Shown piece after piece: positions 17,522-26,524 of a stretch of 64,000 bases of DNA. Under the pieces are notes generated by a model. That model ran no database searches. It saw nothing but the letters and a program-made list of their open reading frames with translations, and was not told the DNA's origin. Source of the stretch: Streptomyces sp. PR69 (GTDB lineage Bacteria; Actinomycetota; Actinomycetes; Streptomycetales; Streptomycetaceae); contig NZ_JAOWCB010000002.1 of the NCBI RefSeq assembly GCF_026420845.1, positions 186,001 to 250,000 of the forward strand, in the 5' to 3' direction. How positions within the stretch are numbered: the first letter of the stretch is position 1; every line of letters begins with the position of its first letter. The position numbers were made by a program, and so were the translations under genes.

Positions 17522-19167
17522 CCGAGCCACACACGACGAGCGACGCGCCGGCCGCGCGCAAGAGGGACCGGGACGAGGTGTTCGCGGAGTTCACCCGGTC
17601 GATCTGCCCGGTCTGCAAGACCCCCGTCGACGCCCAGGTCAACCTCCGCGACAACAAGGTCTATCTGCGGAAACGCTGCCGCGAGCACGGGGAGTTCGAG
17701 GCGCTGGTGTACGGGGACGCCGAGGAGTACCTGCACTCCGCCCGGTATAACAAGCCCGGCACGATCCCGCTGGCCTTCCAGACCGAGGTGAAGGACGGCT
17801 GCCCCAGCGACTGCGGGCTGTGTCCTGAGCACAAGCAGCACGCCTGCCTCGGCATCATCGAGGTCAACACCGGCTGCAACCTCGACTGCCCGATCTGCTT
17901 CGCCGACTCGGGGCATCAGCAGGACGGTTACACGATCACCCACGAACAGTGCGAACGGATGCTGGACGCCTTCGTGGAGTCCGAGGGGGAGGCGGAGGTC
18001 GTGATGTTCTCCGGCGGAGAGCCCACGATCCACCGGCACATCCTCGACTTCATCGACCTCGCCCAGAAGCGCCCCATCCGCAGCGTCACCCTCAACACCA
18101 ACGGCATCCGGCTGGCGACCGACCGGAGGTTCACCGCCGAACTGGGCGAGCGCAACCGCGCCCCCGGCCGGTCGGTGAACGTCTACCTCCAGTTCGACGG
18201 GTTCGAGCGACGCACACATCTGGAGATCCGGGGCCGTGATCTGCGTACGCTCAAGCAGCGGGCGCTCGACAACTGCGCCGAGGCCGGGCTGACCGTCACG
18301 CTCGTCGCCGCCGTCGAGCGCGGCCTCAACGAGCATGAACTGGGCGCGATCGTCGAGTACGGCATCGACCACCCCGCTGTCCGCTCGGTCGCCTTCCAAC
18401 CGGTCACCCACTCCGGCCGGCACGTCCCCTTCGACCCGCTGAACCGGCTCACCAACCCCGACGTCATCCGGCTCATCGCCGAACAGCGCCCGCAGTGGTT
18501 CCGCAGGGACGACTTCTTCCCCGTGCCGTGCTGCTTCCCGACCTGCCGGTCCATCACCTATCTGCTCGTCGACGGGGAACCGGGCAACCGGACCGTGCTG
18601 CCGGTGCCCCGGCTGCTGAACGTCGAGGACCACCTCGACTACGTCACCAACCGCGTCCTGCCCGACCCCGCCGTCCGCGAGGCCCTGGAGAAGCTGTGGT
18701 CGGCCTCGGCCTTCATGGGCACGCAGACCACCGGGGAGAAGCTGCGGACCGCCGCCGGGGCCGCGGCCGAAGCTGCCGCCGCGACTGCCGCCGAGGCCCT
18801 CGGCTGCGGGCCGGACACCTGCGGCATCGATCTGCCCCAGGCCGTCAGGGAGCTGGATGACAAGGCGTTCATGATTGTGGTGCAGGACTTCCAGGACCCC
18901 TACACCCTCAACGTCAAACAGCTCATGAAGTGCTGCGTCGAGGAGATCACCCCCGACGGCAGGCTGATCCCGTTCTGCGCGTACAACTCCGTCGGCTACC
19001 GGGAGCAGGTCCGCGCCCAGCTGTCCGGCGTGCCCGTGGCCCCCGTCGCGCCCAACGCCCTGCCCCTCGCGGACCGCCTGACGCCCACCCCGTACGGCTC
19101 CAGGACATTGAAGCCGCCGACACCGCCGACACCGCCGTCGCCGCCGAAGGGGGACGACTCCCCGTGA
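17518..19167 (+). CDS. Radical SAM enzyme of the tetraether-lipid-synthase (Tes)-like group
   Basis: About 549 aa. The radical SAM motif is C120xxxC124xxC127 (CNLDCPIC), with GGEPT near residue 165. Extra cysteine groups lie on both sides: CPVC at 30-33 with a further Cys and HG downstream (rubredoxin-like), a CGLCPEH...C group at about 97-113, a PCCFPTC group and a CC...FC group near the C terminus. This order of rubredoxin-like knot, pre-core cluster, core and C-terminal cluster matches archaeal Tes and its bacterial relatives rather than MoaA. The ATG at 17518 overlaps the preceding gene; the long open upstream frame is a GC artefact. The C-terminal tail has repeated PPTPP. Confidence 0.85.
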   Translation: MTEPHTTSDAPAARKRDRDEVFAEFTRSICPVCKTPVDAQVNLRDNKVYLRKRCREHGEFEALVYGDAEEYLHSARYNKPGTIPLAFQTEVKDGCPSDCGLCPEHKQHACLGIIEVNTGCNLDCPICFADSGHQQDGYTITHEQCERMLDAFVESEGEAEVVMFSGGEPTIHRHILDFIDLAQKRPIRSVTLNTNGIRLATDRRFTAELGERNRAPGRSVNVYLQFDGFERRTHLEIRGRDLRTLKQRALDNCAEAGLTVTLVAAVERGLNEHELGAIVEYGIDHPAVRSVAFQPVTHSGRHVPFDPLNRLTNPDVIRLIAEQRPQWFRRDDFFPVPCCFPTCRSITYLLVDGEPGNRTVLPVPRLLNVEDHLDYVTNRVLPDPAVREALEKLWSASAFMGTQTTGEKLRTAAGAAAEAAAATAAEALGCGPDTCGIDLPQAVRELDDKAFMIVVQDFQDPYTLNVKQLMKCCVEEITPDGRLIPFCAYNSVGYREQVRAQLSGVPVAPVAPNALPLADRLTPTPYGSRTLKPPTPPTPPSPPKGDDSP

Positions 19168-19967
19168 ACGACGAACACGACGCCCTCAAGGCGTGCTGCG
19201 CCGCCGCCTACCACTCCTCCGACGTCGTCGCGCTGCTGCTCGGCGACGCGTACCACCCCGGCGGCGCCGCCCTGACCCGCCGCCTCGCCGACGCCCTGGC
19301 CATCGCGCCGGGCGAGCGCGTGCTGGACGTGGCGTCGGGGCGCGGCGCCACGGCCCTGCTGCTCGCCGACGAGTACGGGGCCGAGGTGGACGGCGTCGAC
19401 TACTCACCCGCCGCCACCGCCCTGGCCCAGGGCGCCGCCCGCGCGGCGGGGCTGGCCGACGGCGTCCGCTTCACGACCGGGGACGCCGAACGGCTGCCGT
19501 ACCCGGACGGAGCGTTCGACGCGGCGGTGTGCGAGTGCGCGCTGTGCACCTTCCCCGACAAGGCGCGGGCCGCCGCGGAGTTCGCGCGGATCCTGCGGCC
19601 CGGCGGGCGGCTGGGCCTGACCGACGTCACCGCCGACACCACCCGGCTCCCGCCGGAACTCACCGGCCTGACCGCCCGGATCGCCTGTGTCGCCGACGCC
19701 CTGCCGCTGGCCGGGCCCACCGGATACGAGCGCCTCCTCGCGGACGCGGGGCTCCGCACGACCGCCGTGGAACGCCACGACGACGCGCTGCTACGCATGG
19801 TCGACCAGATCGAGGCACGGCTGACGCTGCTGCGGATGACCGCCCCGGCCCGGCTCCACGACGCGGGCGTCGACCTCGACGCCGCCCCGGCCGTCCTCGC
19901 CGCGGCACGGGCCGCGGTCGGGGCGGGGGTGCTGGGCTATGCGCTGCTCGTGGCGGTGAGGGTGTAG
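19164..19967 (+). CDS. SAM-dependent methyltransferase coupled to the radical SAM gene
   Basis: 267 aa class I methyltransferase. Motif I VLDVASGRGA is near residues 53-62 and the acidic motif II VDGVDYSP follows about 25 residues later. Unusual cysteines are present: a CC pair at about 11-12 in the N-terminal helix and CECALC at 123-128 where the family usually has a catalytic or substrate-binding loop. This resembles arsenite-type or redox-active methyltransferases. GTG overlaps the radical SAM stop (GTGA), so the three-gene cassette is translationally coupled. The substrate cannot be told from sequence. Confidence 0.85.
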   Translation: MNDEHDALKACCAAAYHSSDVVALLLGDAYHPGGAALTRRLADALAIAPGERVLDVASGRGATALLLADEYGAEVDGVDYSPAATALAQGAARAAGLADGVRFTTGDAERLPYPDGAFDAAVCECALCTFPDKARAAAEFARILRPGGRLGLTDVTADTTRLPPELTGLTARIACVADALPLAGPTGYERLLADAGLRTTAVERHDDALLRMVDQIEARLTLLRMTAPARLHDAGVDLDAAPAVLAAARAAVGAGVLGYALLVAVRV

Positions 19968-20241
19968 GCGGTGTGCGGCGGACACGGCCCATGTCCGGGG
20001 GCCCAGGCGGGCGCCGTCGGCCGAGGCTCCGGCCACTCGGGGAGGGGGCGGAAGCAGCGGGTCCGCCCGGTGGCCGGGGCGTCGTGCGGGCCGGGCCGCC
20101 AGCCCGCAGGGAGCAACAGGTCCGCCGGGAGTGCCGGGAGCTCCGGGAAGACGCGTACGGGGACCGAGCCGCGGGGCAGCGGCCGGGGCGCTCCCGTCGC
20201 GCCGTACACCGCGCCGCACACCGCACCGCCCCGGCGTCCCG

Positions 20242-21153
20242 TCAGTCGCCCTTGCGGAACAGCTCCGAGAGCCGTTCGCCGGTCTGGTGCGGCAGCGGTC
20301 CCGCGGGCTCCGCGCCGGCCGCGCCGCCCGCGCCCGTCGTGTCGATCAGGCCGGTGAGCGCGGCCAGCTCCCTGCCGTGCACGTCGACCGCGGCTTCGGC
20401 GAGGACGGCCAGGGCGTCGACCGCCTCACGGGCACGGGCGCGGGCGACCGCCGCGGCCGTCAGCGCGATCGCCGCGGCGGGCCACCACCACGCGGCGAGG
20501 ACCGCATAGCCGGCCGCCCAGGCGGCGAGCCGGCAGGCGGCGGCGAAGGAGTCGCGGGCCACGCCGATCTGCCGCTGGGCGGGCTCGGCGAGCACCAGCC
20601 ACAGCCGTGGCCACAGCGCCACCAGATCGATCCCGTACACCTCCGCCACGCGCTGTGCGGCGGCCTGCATCCGGTCGCCGCACCAGGTGGGCCGGGACGG
20701 TTCGGCCGGGGCGATGCGGTCCCTGGCGCGGTAGCGGCGCTCGATCTCCTCCGGGGGCGTCCGGGCGTCCCTGATCGCCGCGATCCGCGCGGCGTCCGCC
20801 CGGCGCCAGCGCTCCCCGCGCCGGCGGACCAGGGCGCGGGACAGCGGGTCCGCGGCGTCCCGCAGCCACAGCCGTTCGAGCGCCGCGCCCAGGAACTGCG
20901 CGGCCAGCGTGGCCGCCGAGGCGAGCAGCAGCCCCGCGGCCGCCAGCACCGCCGCCGTGCCGGGCCGGTCGGCCGCGGGCCGCCGGGCCAGCGCGTCCAG
21001 GCTGTCGGCCAGTCGGTCCACGTCGTGCCAGTGCGCATGCCCGAGCGTGCCGCCGACCGCACAGGCCCCGAGGAACAGCGCGCCGGGCAGCAGGAGTTGA
21101 TTGAGCCAGCGCTCGGCCAGCCTGCCGCCGAGCGTCGTCAGCAGCGGGTTCAC
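20242..21153 (-). CDS. Membrane protein of the CHAT locus, unknown function
   Basis: 303 aa. Hydrophobic helices near residues 18-40, 60-85 and 195-235 with a charged Arg-rich domain between them (about 90-180); the C terminus is soluble. The GTG start at 21153 overlaps the stop of the upstream zinc-ribbon gene as GTGA, which fixes the start although the frame stays open. It is transcribed away from the CHAT protease gene. Related Streptomyces proteins are found in CHAT and vWA-MoxR neighbourhoods. No enzyme motif is visible. Confidence 0.72.
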   Translation of the reverse strand: MNPLLTTLGGRLAERWLNQLLLPGALFLGACAVGGTLGHAHWHDVDRLADSLDALARRPAADRPGTAAVLAAAGLLLASAATLAAQFLGAALERLWLRDAADPLSRALVRRRGERWRRADAARIAAIRDARTPPEEIERRYRARDRIAPAEPSRPTWCGDRMQAAAQRVAEVYGIDLVALWPRLWLVLAEPAQRQIGVARDSFAAACRLAAWAAGYAVLAAWWWPAAAIALTAAAVARARAREAVDALAVLAEAAVDVHGRELAALTGLIDTTGAGGAAGAEPAGPLPHQTGERLSELFRKGD

Positions 21154-21566
21154 GGCGTGCCGCGGAGTGATTCCCGGTGCATGCGCACCCCGTGGACCGC
21201 GCACTTGGGAGGCAGCCGCAGATCGGGCGCGGGCTCGCGGCGCGCGCACGGCAACGCGCCTGGGCAGCGCGCCACCTTGATCACACGGCGGAGCCCGGGC
21301 GGGGCCGGGGAAGGCGAGGCGGCATGGCTGCGCGAGCGGCCGCGCAGGCCGCGTGCGTCGCCCGCGCGGCGCAGCGCCTCGTCCAGCTCCTCGAATGCCG
21401 CGCGGAGTTCGGCCCGGTCGGCATGGCCGGCGAGCAGCAGCGTACGGGCGCGGGCGGCGGCTTCACGCGACGCCTGGTCCGCGGTCCCCGCGCCGCGCTC
21501 ACCGAGCAGCGCGCACAACGCTCCTGCCCACTCGGCCAGTTCACGGTCCAGTTCCGGTGCGTCCAT
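21150..21566 (-). CDS. Small protein with C-terminal zinc-ribbon-like motif, CHAT locus
   Basis: 138 aa. The N-terminal 65 residues look helical and charged. The C terminus carries C-x5-C, then about 15 residues later PPKC-x2-HG, a spacing that could bind one zinc ion. The ATG at 21566 faces the CHAT gene, whose start is only 92 bp away, so the two promoters share this gap. Coupled by GTGA to the membrane protein downstream. No known family was recognised with certainty. Confidence 0.62.
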   Translation of the reverse strand: MDAPELDRELAEWAGALCALLGERGAGTADQASREAAARARTLLLAGHADRAELRAAFEELDEALRRAGDARGLRGRSRSHAASPSPAPPGLRRVIKVARCPGALPCARREPAPDLRLPPKCAVHGVRMHRESLRGTP

Positions 21567-21658
21567 GACCGTAAGTGTGTCGCAGGCGCACGCTCCGTGG
21601 GGTAAGAGTGAAGGAAGGGGATATGGCGGGGGTCGGGTGACGGGGGACGGGGGCCGGG

Positions 21659-24600
21659 ATGGCGAGCGCGGAACGGGACCGGTGGCTGCGGGCCGTACGG
21701 GAACGTGTGGCGCGGGCAGCCGAACAGCGCGATCCGCAGCCGCTGTTCGCGGAGGAGGCAGACGCCGAACTGGCCGGACTGCTGTCCTCCGCGGAGGTGA
21801 CGACGGACCTTGAGGCCCGGCACGCGGCGGGGTGGCTGTACTGGGGGCGGGCCACGGCCCTGCCCCAGGGGTGGGGCCGTGCGGCGGGCTCCTGCGCCGG
21901 GATGCTGCTGCTGCCGGTGTGGGCGGCCGATCCCGCCGCCGTTCCGGAGGAGCTGGCCGCGGGCTTTGCGGCGAAGGGCGTCCCGCCGCGTCCGGGCCAG
22001 AACACGGACGGCTCGCCCCGCCCGCCCGGCATCCCCCGCGCGAACGACACGCCCTCCGCGGACGGGCCCGCCGAGTGGTCGGCGCTCTGCGTCGCCGCTG
22101 TCATCGCCGCCGAGGGGCGGAAGGAGATCCTTCCGGCGGACGCCCCCGCCTTCGAGCGGGATGTCCAGCGGGCGGCCGAGGAACTGACGGCCATCGGACA
22201 GGAACAGGAGGAACTGCTGGGCACAAGCATCGCGGCCGGCACACTGGCCCTCCTCGCCACCCCGCGCGACCACCCCGCCCACCCCACCCGCACCTCCGAC
22301 CTCGCCCATGCCTTCGCCGTGGCGGCCCGCTGCCACCAGGACCGTGCGGCTCTGGACATCGCCATACGCATGGAGCACGACGCGCTCAAGCGAAGGCCCG
22401 CGGACGACCCCGACCGGCTGGCGGGGCTGAACAACCTGGGCCTGATGCTGACCGAGCGCTACGAGCAGGCGTACGGCGGGATCTGCGACCCCGAGGACCT
22501 GGACGAGGCGATCGGCATCGCCCGCGACGTCCTGGAACTGGCCGGAGAGCGGCATCCGCGGCACGCGGGCTATCTCAGCACCCTCGGGTACGCCCTGATG
22601 CTCCGGCTCCGCCGGGAGGGCGGCAGCGCCGACGACTACGACGAGACCGTCGAGCTGCTGCGGCGCGCGGCGCCCGGCGACCCCCAGGGACCCGGAGCGG
22701 GCCACGCCAACCTCGGCTCCGCTCTCGTCATGCGCCATGAGCACACGGGCGACCCGCGGGACCTGGAGGCGGCCATCGCGACGCTGCGGCAGGCCGGCGC
22801 ACTGCCGTGGGCCGACCCCCGGGAGAAGGTCCGGCTGCACAACATGCTGGGCACGGCGCTGCGCAAGCGGTCGCGGCAGACGGGCGACGCCGCCGACCTC
22901 CACGCCGCGGTGGACTGGCTGCGCACGGTCCTGACGGACGCCGGGCAGATCACCCCGCGCACGGTCAGCAGGCTCGTCAACCCCGCGATCGCGCTCCAGG
23001 CCCGCTACGACAGGCTCGGCGACCCGGCGGACCTGGACGAGGCCGCGGCGCTGCTGCGCCGTGCGGTCGACGTCCTGCCGCAGGGGCACCCCGAACGCAG
23101 CTCCGTCCTGGACAGCCTCGCCGTGACGCTGCTCAGCCGCCACCTGGACTCCGGCGACCACGCGGCGCTGGAGGAGGCCGTACGGGCCGGGCGGGAGGCG
23201 GTACGCGGCACCCCCGGGGGCCACGACATGCTGGGCACGCGACTGCTGAACCTCGGCGGCCTGCTGACGGCCCGCCACCACCTCTCCGGCGACAGCTCCG
23301 ACATACAGGAGGCGCTGGAGTGCCGCCGCCGAGCCGTCGAGCTGCCCGGCCTCGCCCCCTCCGCACGGGCCACGGTGCTGGCCGCGGCCGGAATGGCGCT
23401 GACCCAGCAGCCGGAGCAGCTGACGGACCTGGCCGCCCTCGACGAGGGGATCAGCCATCTGCGGGCTGCCCTGAAGCTCACCGAACCGGGCAACGTCCTG
23501 CTGCCGCAGCGCCGCCACAATCTGGCGATCGCCCTCATGACGCGCGCCGCACGCCGTGGGCGGGGGCGCGGGGATCTCCGGGAGGCGGGGAAACTGGCGG
23601 AGGCCGCCTATGCCGCACTGCCCGAGGGCTCACCGGACCGGGCGTCGGCCGCGGCGGTGCTCGCGGTGCTGCGAACCATGCGTCTGAACCGGTTCTCGAC
23701 GCGCGAAGAGGTGGACGAGGTGATCGCGCTGGCGCGCGGGGCCGTCGACGCCACCCCGCCCGGCCATGCCCTGCGGTCGCTGCGGCTGCTCAAACTGGGC
23801 TGGCTGCTCCAGTTCCGCCATGAGCTCCGCCATGAGCACAGGGGCGGCGTTTCCGGCGACCTCGCGGCGGCGGCCGACGCCTTCCGGGAAGCCGCCCGAG
23901 CCGTGCAGTGTCCCGCCTCGACCCGCCTGGAGGCGGCACGGGAGCATGGCCGGCTGTGGGCGGCGCAAGGGCGCTGGCGGGAGGCGCTGGAAGGTTTCAC
24001 CTCGGCCGTGGACCTGCTGCCGTCACTCGCCCCGCGCCATCTGACGCCGGACGACCAGGAGTTCTGGCTGAGCCAGGTCGTGGGCCTGGGCGCGGACGCC
24101 GCGGCCTGCGCGGTGCGCTGCGGCGACGCGGGGCTGGCGGCACGGCTGCTGGAACAGGCACGCGGAGTCCTGCTGTCCCAGGCCTTCGACGCGGACAGCG
24201 ACCTGACCAGCCTGCGGGAGAAGGCGCCGGAACTGGCCGAGCGCTTCGTACGGCTGCGGGACCAACTGGACTCGGCGGCGGAGGCGGAGTTCCTCACGGG
24301 GTCCGCGGCGGCTGCCGACACCGTACTCGCCGGGCGCGCCGCCCCGGCCGGGCCCACGGGGGCCGCCGGGCCGGTGGAGCGCACCGGGCGCACAGAGCAC
24401 ACCCCTGCTTCCGAACCTTCCGGAACCGCCGGACCTGCCGAACCCAGCGGGGCCGCCGAGACTGCCGGTCCGGCCGGACCCAGTCGGCCCTCCGGACCAG
24501 AAGGACACGCTGCGGCAGACGGACCTGCAGGGCGCGCCGGAGCAACCGGGCCGACGGCTGCCGCCGCATCCGGCTGGCACCCCGACCCGGACGGGAACGC

Positions 24601-25954
24601 GGGAGCCGCTGGAACAGCCCGGCTCACCGGGGCCGCCGGGCGCGGCGTGCCCGGCGTGCCCGGCGTGCCCGGTGCGGGCGGCGCGGGCGGTACGGGCGGC
24701 GCGGGCGGTACGGGCGGTACGGGCGGCGCGGGCGGCGTGCCCGGTGCCGATGCGCGGCGGCAGCTCGCGGGCGCATGGCAGGAGCTGACCGACCGCATCC
24801 GCGCCGCGTACCCGGAGCTGCGGCTCTTCCGGCCGGTGCGCGAGTGGGACGAGGCCGAGCTGCGCGCCTCGGCCGACGCGGGTCCGGTGGTCCTGGTCAG
24901 CGTCTCGGAGTACGGAAGCTGCGCGCTGCTGGTCACCAGCCGTGCCATCGAGGCCGTGCCGCTGCCCGGAGTGACTCCGTCCGCCGCGGCGGAGCGGACC
25001 CGGCTGTTCCAGGACGCGCTGGCCCGGCTGGCCGCGCCCGACTGCACGCATGAGCAGTCCGTCCGCGAACAGCGCACGGTACGGGGGGTGTTGTCCTGGC
25101 TCTGGGCAGCGGTCGCAGGACCGGTGCTGCACCGCCTCGGCCTGGCCGGTCCCCCGCCTCCGCCCGGCAGTCGGCTGCCGCGCATCTGGTGGTCGCCCGG
25201 CAGCGCCCTTGGCGCGCTGCCGCTGCACGCCGCCGCCCCGGACGACGGCGCGCCCGGTGCGCCGGACCTGGCGGTGTCCTCGTATACGCCCACTCTGCGG
25301 GCGCTGCGGCACGCCCGTGAGCGCGAGGCGGCGCTCGCAGCCCGCGAGCGCCCGCGGCAGCCGCTCATCGTCGCCGTTCCGGAGCCGGACGGGCTGCCGC
25401 CGCTGCGCGAGGCGCTGCGGGAAGCCGAGCAGCTGGCCGGGGTGTTCCCGGGGGCGCGTCTCCTCGCCGGCCGCGAGGCCACCCATGCGGCCGTGGCGGC
25501 CGCGCTGCGCGACCATCCGTACGTCCACTTCGCCTGCCACGCCGTCGGCGACCCGGTGCGGCCCTCGGCCGGGCGGCTCGTGCTGCACGACCACGCCGAG
25601 CGGCCGCTGACCGTGCGCGAACTGGCCCGGCTGCGGCTGCCGGCCGCCCGGCTGGCCTATCTGTCGGCGTGCGACACGCTCCGTACGAGCCCGGAGCTCG
25701 CCGACGAGTCGGTGAGCATCGTCAGCGCGTTCCAGATGGCCGGGTTCCCGCACGCCGTCGGCGCGCTGTGGCAGGTGGACGACGCGGTCGCCGCGCGCAT
25801 CGCCCGCCGGGTGTACGAGGCGCTGCGCGCCCCCGACGGCTCACTGGACGCGGCCGGGACGGCCGAGGCCCTGCACACGGCGGTCGCCGAGGTCCGGGCC
25901 GACTATCCGGCGACCCCCAGCCTGTGGGCCTGCCTGGTGCATGCCGGGCCCTGA
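21659..25954 (+). CDS. TPR-repeat CHAT-domain protease
   Basis: Very large protein (1431 aa). Residues about 170-830 hold tetratricopeptide-like repeats of about 45-50 residues (recurring GDxxDLxEA and LxNLGxxL). Residues about 880-1030 are low-complexity Gly/Pro/Ala/Thr sequence with collagen-like triplets. A C-terminal CHAT domain (about 1130-1431) follows. The caspase-like dyad is intact: His1294 in HFACHA and Cys1338 in LSACDT. CHAT proteases act in bacterial conflict and cell-suicide systems by cutting partner proteins; the partner here is unknown. Divergent from the zinc-ribbon and membrane-protein pair. The start at 21659 follows GGGGGCCGGG. Confidence 0.87.
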   Translation: MASAERDRWLRAVRERVARAAEQRDPQPLFAEEADAELAGLLSSAEVTTDLEARHAAGWLYWGRATALPQGWGRAAGSCAGMLLLPVWAADPAAVPEELAAGFAAKGVPPRPGQNTDGSPRPPGIPRANDTPSADGPAEWSALCVAAVIAAEGRKEILPADAPAFERDVQRAAEELTAIGQEQEELLGTSIAAGTLALLATPRDHPAHPTRTSDLAHAFAVAARCHQDRAALDIAIRMEHDALKRRPADDPDRLAGLNNLGLMLTERYEQAYGGICDPEDLDEAIGIARDVLELAGERHPRHAGYLSTLGYALMLRLRREGGSADDYDETVELLRRAAPGDPQGPGAGHANLGSALVMRHEHTGDPRDLEAAIATLRQAGALPWADPREKVRLHNMLGTALRKRSRQTGDAADLHAAVDWLRTVLTDAGQITPRTVSRLVNPAIALQARYDRLGDPADLDEAAALLRRAVDVLPQGHPERSSVLDSLAVTLLSRHLDSGDHAALEEAVRAGREAVRGTPGGHDMLGTRLLNLGGLLTARHHLSGDSSDIQEALECRRRAVELPGLAPSARATVLAAAGMALTQQPEQLTDLAALDEGISHLRAALKLTEPGNVLLPQRRHNLAIALMTRAARRGRGRGDLREAGKLAEAAYAALPEGSPDRASAAAVLAVLRTMRLNRFSTREEVDEVIALARGAVDATPPGHALRSLRLLKLGWLLQFRHELRHEHRGGVSGDLAAAADAFREAARAVQCPASTRLEAAREHGRLWAAQGRWREALEGFTSAVDLLPSLAPRHLTPDDQEFWLSQVVGLGADAAACAVRCGDAGLAARLLEQARGVLLSQAFDADSDLTSLREKAPELAERFVRLRDQLDSAAEAEFLTGSAAAADTVLAGRAAPAGPTGAAGPVERTGRTEHTPASEPSGTAGPAEPSGAAETAGPAGPSRPSGPEGHAAADGPAGRAGATGPTAAAASGWHPDPDGNAGAAGTARLTGAAGRGVPGVPGVPGAGGAGGTGGAGGTGGTGGAGGVPGADARRQLAGAWQELTDRIRAAYPELRLFRPVREWDEAELRASADAGPVVLVSVSEYGSCALLVTSRAIEAVPLPGVTPSAAAERTRLFQDALARLAAPDCTHEQSVREQRTVRGVLSWLWAAVAGPVLHRLGLAGPPPPPGSRLPRIWWSPGSALGALPLHAAAPDDGAPGAPDLAVSSYTPTLRALRHAREREAALAARERPRQPLIVAVPEPDGLPPLREALREAEQLAGVFPGARLLAGREATHAAVAAALRDHPYVHFACHAVGDPVRPSAGRLVLHDHAERPLTVRELARLRLPAARLAYLSACDTLRTSPELADESVSIVSAFQMAGFPHAVGALWQVDDAVAARIARRVYEALRAPDGSLDAAGTAEALHTAVAEVRADYPATPSLWACLVHAGP
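24636..24747. repeat. Collagen-like triplet repeats inside the CHAT gene
   Basis: Tandem 9-bp units, first GGCGTGCCC, then alternating GGCGCGGGC and GGTACGGGC types, encode GVP and GGA/GGT triplets in the linker just before the CHAT domain. They keep frame and probably vary in number among strains. Confidence 0.7.
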
Positions 25955-25991
25955 GCTCCGTACCTCCCGCATCGCGTCCGCATTCGCCGCT

Positions 25992-26034
25992 CCGTACACA
26001 TCGCGCCGTACACATCGCGTCCGTATACAGTGCG
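25992..26034. repeat. Tandem 14-bp direct repeats upstream of the PH-domain gene
   Basis: CCGTACACATCGCG occurs perfectly at 25992-26005 and 26006-26019, with a third imperfect copy (CCGTATACAGTGCG) at 26021-26034, 44 bp before the ATG at 26078. The third copy contains TACAGT, a possible -10 element. The arrangement could be a regulator-binding array. Confidence 0.6.
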
Positions 26035-26077
26035 CTGGCTCGTGCATCCACGACGACACCCGACATTGGGGGCTGAC

Positions 26078-26443
26078 ATGGCGCTGTTCGGCAACGCGCA
26101 CGCGATCGACCCGGCATCGGCGCAGCAGGAGTACGCCCGGCTGCTGGGGCAGGGGGAGCAGATTCACGCCGCCTACCTGCTGATACGCGACACCATTCTG
26201 TTCACCGACCGCCGGCTGATCCTGGTCGACAAGCAGGGGATCACCGGCAAGAAGGTGGAGTACCACTCGGTTCCGTACCGCAGCATCACACACTTCGCGG
26301 TGGAGACGGCGGGCACCTTCGACCTCGACGCGGAGCTGAAGATCTGGCTGTCGGGCAGCGCGACGCCGATCGAGAAAACGTTCACCAAGGGTGTGGACAT
26401 CTATGAGGTGCAGGCGATCCTCACGCAGTTCGTGGCGAGGTAG
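26078..26443 (+). CDS. Bacterial PH-domain protein
   Basis: 121 aa, a single bacterial pleckstrin-homology-like domain (DUF1696 type): the DTILFTDRRLILVDKQG hairpin, then the IPYRSITHF-like SVPYRSITHF strand and the closing helix DIYEVQAILTQFV are all recognisable. Such proteins form homo-oligomeric rings; their role is unclear. The ATG at 26078 is preferred over the GTG at 26030 because it follows GGGGGC and starts at the family's usual point (ALFGNA). Confidence 0.85.
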   Translation: MALFGNAHAIDPASAQQEYARLLGQGEQIHAAYLLIRDTILFTDRRLILVDKQGITGKKVEYHSVPYRSITHFAVETAGTFDLDAELKIWLSGSATPIEKTFTKGVDIYEVQAILTQFVAR

Positions 26444-26469
26444 CCGCGGCGACCGGGGCGGCGGGACCG

Positions 26470-26506
26470 CGCCCGGCCGGCGCCTCGCACGCGCGCAGGC
26501 CGGGCG
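26470..26506. terminator. Bidirectional hairpin between convergent genes
   Basis: Perfect 9 bp inverted repeat with core GCCCGGCC / GGCCGGGC around a 19 nt loop, located between the PH-domain gene and the convergent VOC gene. No U-tract, as is common for Streptomyces terminators. Confidence 0.5.
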
Positions 26507-26524
26507 GGGTTCCCGTATCGCGCC

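Noticed and set aside
19971..20357. Small ORFs on both strands between the methyltransferase gene and the CHAT locus
   Set aside because: Neither has a ribosome-binding site, a family motif or conserved-looking composition; the 274-bp gap is left without a gene.
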